NCBI GenBank assembly: GCA_019239425.1
Contig: JAFAZX010000049.1
Coordinates: 1 to 64,000 of the forward strand
Length of the DNA: 64,000 nucleotides
Reading direction: 5' to 3'
Origin: Acidobacteriota bacterium
GTDB taxonomy: Bacteria > Acidobacteriota > Blastocatellia > Pyrinomonadales > Pyrinomonadaceae
Every line of letters begins with the position of its first letter. Within the stretch, counting starts at the first letter, position 1. Of the stretch, positions 58,507 to 64,000 are shown piece after piece. The notes beneath the pieces are model-generated. The model saw only the letters and a program-made list of their open reading frames with translations. It was not told the DNA's origin and did not search any database. Position numbers and translations under genes: made by a program.

Positions 58507-61023
58507 GTGAGAGAAGAGAACTCTGCGAACGGCGGCGGGTTGTTCGAGTCCGTGTGGCGCGACGTGCGTTACGGCTTCAGGGTCTTGCGCAGGAGTCCGG
58601 GCTTCACCCTGGCGGCGGTCGTGACTTTGGCCTTAGGCATCGGCGCCAACACGGCCATCTTCAGCGTCATCTACGGCGTGCTGCTGCGCCCCCTGCCTTA
58701 CCACGAGGGCGACCGGCTCGTCGTCGTGCGGCAGCAGGCGCGGCTCAACCACGCGAACAGCCTCGGCTTCTCGCCGAAGGAGTTCTTCGACTACCGCGAC
58801 CAGAACCAGACGATGGAGTCGATGGTCGAGCACCACTCGATGAACTTCATCCTCTACGGCCGCGACGAGCCGGAGCGCGTGCAGACCGGCGTCGTCTCGG
58901 CCAACTTCTTCGACGTGCTCGGCGTCAAGCCCCTGCTCGGCCGCTCCTTCACGCCGGAGGACGAACGCCAGGGCGGCGAGGCCGTGCTCATGCTCAGCTA
59001 CAAGTACTGGCAGCGGAGCCACAACGGCGACCCGAACATCGTCGGCCGCGTCTTCCGCATGAACAACCGCCCGCACACGGTCATCGGCGTGCTGCCGCCG
59101 ATCCCCGAATACCCCTCCGAGAGCGACGTGTACATGCCGACGGTCAACTGCCCGTTCCGCTCGAGCCCGCAGACCATCGAGAACCGGCAGGCGCGTCTGC
59201 TCTCGGTCGTCTTCGGCCGGCTCAAGCCGGGCGTGACGCAAGCGCAGGCGCAGTCGGACATCGACAAGATCGCCGGCAACCTGCAGACGACCTACCCCGA
59301 CGTGTATCCGAAGAACATCGGATACGCCGCGCAGGTCGACGGGTTGGGCGAGGCCCTGACGCAGCAGGCGCGGCCGACGTTCCTGATACTCCTGGCGACG
59401 ACGGGGCTCGTGCTGCTCATCGCGTGCGCGAACGTGGCGAACCTCAACCTCGCGCGCGTGCTCAGGCGCCAGCCGGAGATCGCGATGCGCACGGCGCTCG
59501 GCGCGAGCCGCGGCCGGCTCGTCCGGCAGATGTTGACGGAGAGCACGCTGCTTTCGTTGGGCGGGGGCGTCGTGGGCGTGCTGCTGGCGTCGTGGGGACT
59601 GCCGCTGCTCACCTCGTTCGCGGGGCGCTTCACGAACCGCACGGCGGAGATAGGCATCGACTCGTCCGTGCTGCTCTTCGCCCTCTTGCTCTCGGTCGGC
59701 ACGGGGCTAATCTTCGGCCTGCTGCCGGCGCTCTCTTTCGGCAAGAACGCGAAGCAGAGTCTGGCCGCCGCGCTCAAGGAGGACGGCGGGCGCTCGACGG
59801 CCGCGGGGAAGAACCGCGTGCGCGCCGTCCTGACGGTGGCGCAGGTGGCCATCTCGTTCACGCTGCTCATCGGCGCGGGGCTGATGCTGCGGAGCCTCAT
59901 CAAGCTCCAGAGGGTTGACCCGGGCTTCAACCCCGAGAACACGCTCGTCATGCGGCTCGCGCCGAACTGGTCGAGGTTCATCAACAACGACCCCAACAAC
60001 CCGAACGCCGCGACCGCGCAGTACGCGGCCTACTTCCAACGCCTGCTCGAAAGGGTGAACCGGCAGCCGGGCGTCGCCGAAGCCGCGGTCTCTTCGACCT
60101 ACCCTCTGAACCCCGCGGGCATCACGCGCGGGCCGAACACGGTCAGCATCCTTGTGGAAGGCAGGCCGCAGGCGGACGGCCAGGCCGCGCCGCAGGTGGA
60201 CGCGCGCGCCGTGAGTCCGGCCTACTTCCGCGCGGTCGGCGTGCCGCTGCTGCGCGGCCGCGCGTTCGCGGAATCGGACAACGTCGACGCGCCGCAGGTC
60301 TCCATCGTCAACGAGGCGGCCGCGCGCCACCGCTGGGGCTCGGAAGACCCCGTGGGCAAGCGCGTCTCCTTCGACAACGGCCGGACGTGGGTGACGGTCG
60401 TCGGCGTCGTCGGCAACGTGCGGCAGTACGGCCTGGACAAGGAGCCGGCCGACGAGATATACGGCCCCGTCGCGCAGCTCGCCTTCGGGCAGTTCCTCGT
60501 CGTGAAGACGAAGGGCGACCCGTCGGCGATGTCGAAGTCCCTGCGCGACGCCGTCCACGAAGTCGACAGCGAGACGGCGGTCGACCAAGTCAGGACGTTG
60601 CAGCAGGTCTTGGACGAGTCGGTCGCGTCGCCGCGCCTGACGGCGTGGCTGCTGGGGCTGTTCGCGGTCGTCGCGCTGGTCATCACGGCGGCGGGCATCA
60701 GCGGCGTGATGGCGCTCGCGGTGACGCAGAGGACGCGCGAGATAGGCATCCGGCTCGCGCTCGGCGCGAGCCGCGCGCGCATCGTGACGATGATCATGCG
60801 GCAGGGGATGGCGCTCGTCGTGGCCGGACTCGTGCTCGGCGTGGCGGGGGCGCTCACGCTCAACGGGCTAATCGCCTCTCTGCTCTACGCGACGCCGGGC
60901 GCAGACCCCGTGACGTTCGCGGCCGTCTCGTGCCTGCTGATGCTCGTGGCGGGCGCGGCGTGCTTCATCCCTTCTTTGCGCGCGACGGCTATCGACCCGA
61001 TGCTGACGCTGCGCAGGGAGTGA
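58507..61023 (+). CDS. Orphan MacB/FtsX-like permease (ADOP family)
   Basis: An 838-residue membrane protein with the layout of acidobacterial duplicated orphan permeases: an N-terminal VRYGFRVLRRSPGFTLAAV segment, a MacB periplasmic-core domain (about 60-250), an FtsX-like domain (about 270-420), and a second core and FtsX domain repeating the pattern to the end. About eight transmembrane helices. It starts with GTG after AAGGAGGT, a full anti-16S match. No ATPase gene is adjacent, as usual for this family. Its cargo is unknown. Confidence 0.92.
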   Translation: MREENSANGGGLFESVWRDVRYGFRVLRRSPGFTLAAVVTLALGIGANTAIFSVIYGVLLRPLPYHEGDRLVVVRQQARLNHANSLGFSPKEFFDYRDQNQTMESMVEHHSMNFILYGRDEPERVQTGVVSANFFDVLGVKPLLGRSFTPEDERQGGEAVLMLSYKYWQRSHNGDPNIVGRVFRMNNRPHTVIGVLPPIPEYPSESDVYMPTVNCPFRSSPQTIENRQARLLSVVFGRLKPGVTQAQAQSDIDKIAGNLQTTYPDVYPKNIGYAAQVDGLGEALTQQARPTFLILLATTGLVLLIACANVANLNLARVLRRQPEIAMRTALGASRGRLVRQMLTESTLLSLGGGVVGVLLASWGLPLLTSFAGRFTNRTAEIGIDSSVLLFALLLSVGTGLIFGLLPALSFGKNAKQSLAAALKEDGGRSTAAGKNRVRAVLTVAQVAISFTLLIGAGLMLRSLIKLQRVDPGFNPENTLVMRLAPNWSRFINNDPNNPNAATAQYAAYFQRLLERVNRQPGVAEAAVSSTYPLNPAGITRGPNTVSILVEGRPQADGQAAPQVDARAVSPAYFRAVGVPLLRGRAFAESDNVDAPQVSIVNEAAARHRWGSEDPVGKRVSFDNGRTWVTVVGVVGNVRQYGLDKEPADEIYGPVAQLAFGQFLVVKTKGDPSAMSKSLRDAVHEVDSETAVDQVRTLQQVLDESVASPRLTAWLLGLFAVVALVITAAGISGVMALAVTQRTREIGIRLALGASRARIVTMIMRQGMALVVAGLVLGVAGALTLNGLIASLLYATPGADPVTFAAVSCLLMLVAGAACFIPSLRATAIDPMLTLRRE

Positions 61024-61076
61024 CAAACCCGACTCGTCCTGTACAATCTCGTACTTGAGTGCATACGCGATGGGAT

Positions 61077-61150
61077 TTCACCACAGAGACACAGAGACAC
61101 AGCTAATACAAAATCTGCTCCAAGCTGTGCCTCTGTGTCTCTGTGGTTAA
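61077..61150. repeat. Hairpin element, family A (no. 24)
   Basis: Arms 61077-61103 and 61123-61150 on the 8-base unit CACAGAGA. It lies between the orphan permease and the histidine kinase genes. Confidence 0.9.
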
Positions 61151-61167
61151 TTCCTTGTGGAGTCTGA

Positions 61168-62316
61168 ATGCGTGCTGAGACGATAGACGTGAACGCGGCG
61201 CGCGCGCGCGTGGACTGGTTGAAGTGGGGCGCGCTCTTCGGCTTCTGGGCGCTCTTCAGTTTCCTCAACGCCAACCAGGTCTACTTCGAGATGCTGCACA
61301 AGCCGGGCATGCATCACTCGTGGTGGCGCATCGTCTTCTGGCAGCTCGCCGTCTGGTGGGTCTGGGGCTGCCTGACGCCCATCGTCCTCAAGGTCGGCCG
61401 GAGGGTGACGGGCGCTAACGGCGGCTGGCTCCGCGGGCTGCTCATCCACCTGCCCTTCAGCCTCCTGCTCCCGGCCGCGCACGTCGCCGCCTCCGTCTAC
61501 ATCAGGATGGTCATCCAGCCGTTCGACGTGTGGAGCGACACCAGGCCCTTCCTCGACCAGTACGGCGGCGAGCTGCGCAGCCTCTTCCTCTTCGACTTCT
61601 TCGTCTACTGGGCCGTGCTCGGCGTCGGCTACGCCTTCGACTACCGCGAGCGCTACCGCGAGCGTGAGTCGGCGGCGTCGGAGCTGAAGGCGCAGCTCGC
61701 GCAGGCGCGGCTCGAAGCCCTGAAGGTGCAGCTCCACCCGCACTTCCTCTTCAACACGCTCCACGCCATCTCGGGCCTCGTGCGCGGCGGCGAGCGCCAG
61801 CCGGCCGTCAACATGATCGCGGGCCTGAGCGACCTCCTGCGCCGCGCCCTCGACAGCGCCGACGAGCAGGAGGTGTCTCTGCGCGAGGAGCTGAAGTTCG
61901 TCGAACTCTACCTCGACATTCAGCTCGTGCGCTTCTCCGACCGCCTCACCGTGCGGACGGACGTCGCGCCCGAGGCGCTCGACGCTTTGGTGCCGAACAT
62001 GATCTTGCAGCCGCTCGTCGAGAACGCCATCCGCCACGGCGTCTCGCCTGTTGAGTCGCCGGGCACCATCGCTATCAGCGCCTACCGCGCGGGCCGCGCG
62101 CTCCACGTCGAGGTCTCGGACGACGGGCCGGGCCTCCAGTCGGGGTGGCGCGTGGAGGAGTGCGGCGGCATCGGACTCGCCAACACCATCGAGCGCCTGA
62201 AGCGTCTCTACGGCGCGGAGCAGAGGTTCGAGCTGCGCAACGGCGCGGGCTGCGGCGTCACGGCCGTATTCGTCATCCCCTTCCGCGAAGGGCGCGGGGC
62301 AGTCGAGGCCGGATGA
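61168..62316 (+). CDS. Sensor histidine kinase, LytS/YehU type
   Basis: A 382-residue membrane kinase with about four transmembrane segments in the first 155 residues (GALFGFWALFSFLNANQV, IVFWQLAVWWVWGCLTPIVL, LLIHLPFSLLLPAAHVAA, LFLFDFFVYWAVLGVGYAF). The phospho-acceptor region is QLHPHFLFNTLHAISGL near 188-204 (His192), followed by a GHKL ATPase domain with LVENAIRHG near 285 and DDGPGL near 310. No large outer sensor domain. AGTCTG and GGAG lie before the ATG. It overlaps the response regulator gene by four bases. Confidence 0.93.
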   Translation: MRAETIDVNAARARVDWLKWGALFGFWALFSFLNANQVYFEMLHKPGMHHSWWRIVFWQLAVWWVWGCLTPIVLKVGRRVTGANGGWLRGLLIHLPFSLLLPAAHVAASVYIRMVIQPFDVWSDTRPFLDQYGGELRSLFLFDFFVYWAVLGVGYAFDYRERYRERESAASELKAQLAQARLEALKVQLHPHFLFNTLHAISGLVRGGERQPAVNMIAGLSDLLRRALDSADEQEVSLREELKFVELYLDIQLVRFSDRLTVRTDVAPEALDALVPNMILQPLVENAIRHGVSPVESPGTIAISAYRAGRALHVEVSDDGPGLQSGWRVEECGGIGLANTIERLKRLYGAEQRFELRNGAGCGVTAVFVIPFREGRGAVEAG

Positions 62317-63134
62317 GCGCGGGGGCCAAGAGGCTTTCGGCGCTCGTCGTCGACGACGAGCCTCTGGCCCGCCGCACCATCCGCGGGCTGCTCGCCGAAG
62401 ACCCGGACGTTGAGATCATCGGCGAGTGTGCCGGCGGCGCCGAGGCCGTCGAGAGCATCCGGGAGCGCCCGCCCGACCTCCTGTTCTTAGACATACAGAT
62501 GCCCGGCATGGACGGCTTCGACGTGCTCTCGGCCGTAGAGCTTGAGCGCATCTCGGCCGTCATCTTCGTCACGGCCTACGACGCCTACGCGCTCAAGGCG
62601 TTCGAGGTGCACGCGCTCGACTACCTCCTGAAGCCGTTCACCGACGAGAGGTTCCGCGAGGCGCTCGCGCGCGCCAAGTCGCACGTCGAGCTGCGCGAGG
62701 CGAGGGGCCTGGCCGAGAGCCTGCGCGCCTTCCTGCGCGGGCGGGCGAGTTCTACGGAGGAGGAGGTGGCGACCGAGGGCGCGAGGAAGGGCGGGCACCT
62801 GACGCGCTTCATGGTCAAGGTCGGCGGGCGCGTCATCTTCGTCAACCCCTCGGACGTGGACTGGATCGAGGCGGACAACTACTACGTCAAGCTCCACGTC
62901 GGCGGGCGCGCGCACCTCCTGCGCCTGAGCATGAAGGAGCTCGAAGGGCGGCTCGACCCGAAGACCTTCTGGCGCATACACCGCTCCGCCATCATCAACC
63001 TCGACCGCGTCAAAGAGCTACACCAGCACCCGAGCGGCGACTACGTCGTCGTCCTCCGCGACGGCACAGAGCTGAAGCTCAGCCGCGCCCGCCGCGAGCG
63101 CCTCCAGGAAATCCTCATGGGCGGGCGCGACTAA
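62313..63134 (+). CDS. LytTR-family response regulator
   Basis: A 273-residue regulator: receiver domain 1-125 with Asp14, Asp15, phosphoacceptor Asp60 and Lys107; LytTR DNA-binding domain at about 165-270 (IEADNYYVKLHVGG, FWRIHRSAIINLDRV). The ATG at 62313 overlaps the kinase stop (ATGA). The pair is a complete two-component system; its target genes are not evident, though the orphan permease gene upstream is a candidate. Confidence 0.95.
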   Translation: MSAGAKRLSALVVDDEPLARRTIRGLLAEDPDVEIIGECAGGAEAVESIRERPPDLLFLDIQMPGMDGFDVLSAVELERISAVIFVTAYDAYALKAFEVHALDYLLKPFTDERFREALARAKSHVELREARGLAESLRAFLRGRASSTEEEVATEGARKGGHLTRFMVKVGGRVIFVNPSDVDWIEADNYYVKLHVGGRAHLLRLSMKELEGRLDPKTFWRIHRSAIINLDRVKELHQHPSGDYVVVLRDGTELKLSRARRERLQEILMGGRD

Positions 63135-63143
63135 GGTAGGCTT

Positions 63144-63218
63144 TTAACACAGAGACACAGAGACACAGCTTGTTGAGTTATATCTCTTCAAGCTGTGTCT
63201 CTGTGTCTCTGTGTTGAA
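63144..63218. repeat. Hairpin element, family A (no. 25)
   Basis: Arms 63144-63172 and 63189-63218, with the variant ACACAGAGACACAG in both. It lies between the convergent LytTR and DUF4214 genes and could act as a two-way terminator. Confidence 0.9.
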
Positions 63219-63235
63219 TAGCTCCCGCTTAGTCG

Positions 63236-64000
63236 CTACAGGCCGAAGCGGTTGCGGTATTCGATGGAGTCGATGAAAGCCTTGACCATCTCGGCGTTAA
63301 TGTAGTTCCCGTTGAAGTCGTTGAGCTTGCCGAGCCAGAACTGCCAGCCCGAGAAGTCCGCGTCGGGCGTGGCGTCAGGGTTCCTGCGGAGGTAGCCGAA
63401 GTACTGCATGAGGACGAAGGCCCTGTTGAACTCGGCCCTCGTCAAGTCGGCGTCCTCGGCCACTGCGCGCAGCACCTGCGCCCGCGTCTTGGCGTTGCTC
63501 TTCAAGTCCGCGACGAGCGCGTCACGCTCCGCCTGCGAGAGCGCGCCGCCCGCGTTCGCGTTCAGGGCGTCCACGAACTGCTCGGGCGTCAAGCTCTGTG
63601 GGTAGAGCGTGGTGAAGCGGGCCGAGGCGACGAACTGCTCGAAGTACGCCTGCTTGTTCTGCTCAAGCTTCTGCTCCCAGCCCGTCGCGCCCACGATGAG
63701 GCCCGCGCTCAGGGTCGCGAGGTCGCCGAACATCTCGTCGCGCGTGAGCGGCACGGGCTTGCCCTGCAAATTTCCGAACGCGGCCTTGCGCGTCCGGTAG
63801 GAGAGGTAGCCGGTCTGCTGGAACTCGATGGATAAGAAGAACGCGGCCGAGACGTTGACGCGCTTGACCTCCTTGCACTGCTGGTCGGCGCCGCACTGGT
63901 CGATCTCGTTCGTCCAGAACTGCAGGCCCGGCTGGTCGGGCTCGCGGCCGAGGAAGTCCCTGTAGTGCTGCGTCACGAAGTAGGAGGTGTTGAAGTTCGG
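63236..64000 (-). CDS. DUF4214-domain protein, 3' part
   Basis: The C-terminal 254 residues of a larger protein; the frame is still open at the window edge. Two or three DUF4214-like segments are visible (YFVTQHYRDFLGREPDQPGL near the start, then YFGYLRRNPD with SGWQFWLGKL near the end). The domain is found in bacterial surface, adhesin and S-layer-like proteins, often in many copies. A Cys pair (QCGADQQC) is present. The upstream part, with any signal or repeats, lies beyond the window. Confidence 0.85.
   Translation of the reverse strand, partial: PNFNTSYFVTQHYRDFLGREPDQPGLQFWTNEIDQCGADQQCKEVKRVNVSAAFFLSIEFQQTGYLSYRTRKAAFGNLQGKPVPLTRDEMFGDLATLSAGLIVGATGWEQKLEQNKQAYFEQFVASARFTTLYPQSLTPEQFVDALNANAGGALSQAERDALVADLKSNAKTRAQVLRAVAEDADLTRAEFNRAFVLMQYFGYLRRNPDATPDADFSGWQFWLGKLNDFNGNYINAEMVKAFIDSIEYRNRFGL

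Overview
The window is a 64 kb piece of a GC-rich Gram-negative chromosome. Kdo/LPS genes, an orphan MacB-like permease of the kind multiplied in Acidobacteriota, a tricorn-like protease, BNR-propeller proteins, frequent GTG/TTG starts and few strong Shine-Dalgarno sequences together suggest an Acidobacteriota genome, perhaps class Blastocatellia. That placement is an inference from gene content; no rRNA gene is present, and I recognised no tRNA, CRISPR array, integrase or transposase.

Layout. 1-3.8 kb: radA (3' part), a small unknown gene, a PIN-TRAM membrane protein, ispD and ispF, the Bacillus radA-yacL-ispD-ispF order without disA. 3.8-17 kb: a nucleoside uptake and salvage region with an alpha/beta hydrolase, pyrimidine-nucleoside phosphorylase, a BMP-type ABC importer (lipoprotein, ATPase, two permeases), an ABC1/UbiB-like kinase, purine-nucleoside phosphorylase, uridine kinase, cytidine deaminase and an apparently exported amidohydrolase/deaminase. 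17-28.8 kb: envelope and secreted proteins (TonB-like protein, MFS transporter, iPGM-like metalloenzyme, tricorn-like protease, BNR propeller protein, LolA-like protein). 28.9-35 kb, minus strand: a HemX/CcsA-like gene, a coiled-coil gene, hemA, hemC, hemD and an NtrC-type regulator. 35-42.5 kb: HD hydrolase, proline dehydrogenase, NfeD, a PPM phosphatase overlapping a transglutaminase-like gene, and two sulfur amino acid enzymes. 42.5-45 kb: an accessory-looking, less GC-rich patch with a cysteine-rich secreted peptide and a large secreted protein. 45-55 kb: Kdo synthesis (kdsB, pyrG, kdsA, kdsC) with a Ser/Thr kinase-TPR protein and an apparently inactivated M1 peptidase. 55-64 kb: LysR regulator, amino-sugar kinase and murQ, an orphan permease, a LytS/LytTR two-component pair and a partial DUF4214 protein.

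The most unusual feature is not a gene. Most non-trivial intergenic spaces are filled by a long inverted repeat. I count 26 such elements in 11 sequence families (called A to K here). In ten families the arms are themselves tandem repeats of a 7-, 8- or 9-base unit, and the two arms of one element often share its sequence variants. The elements sit between the stop codon of one gene and the start codon of the next; in about a dozen cases the arm itself supplies the stop codon and the last residues, and in several the other arm ends 1-7 bases before the next start. One element is nested inside another. One family B element carries, between its arms, a gene for a four-helix-bundle protein of the 23S rRNA intervening-sequence family, an arrangement very like rRNA intervening sequences. 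I propose these as one class of modular hairpin elements, with the four-helix-bundle copy as a cargo-bearing form.
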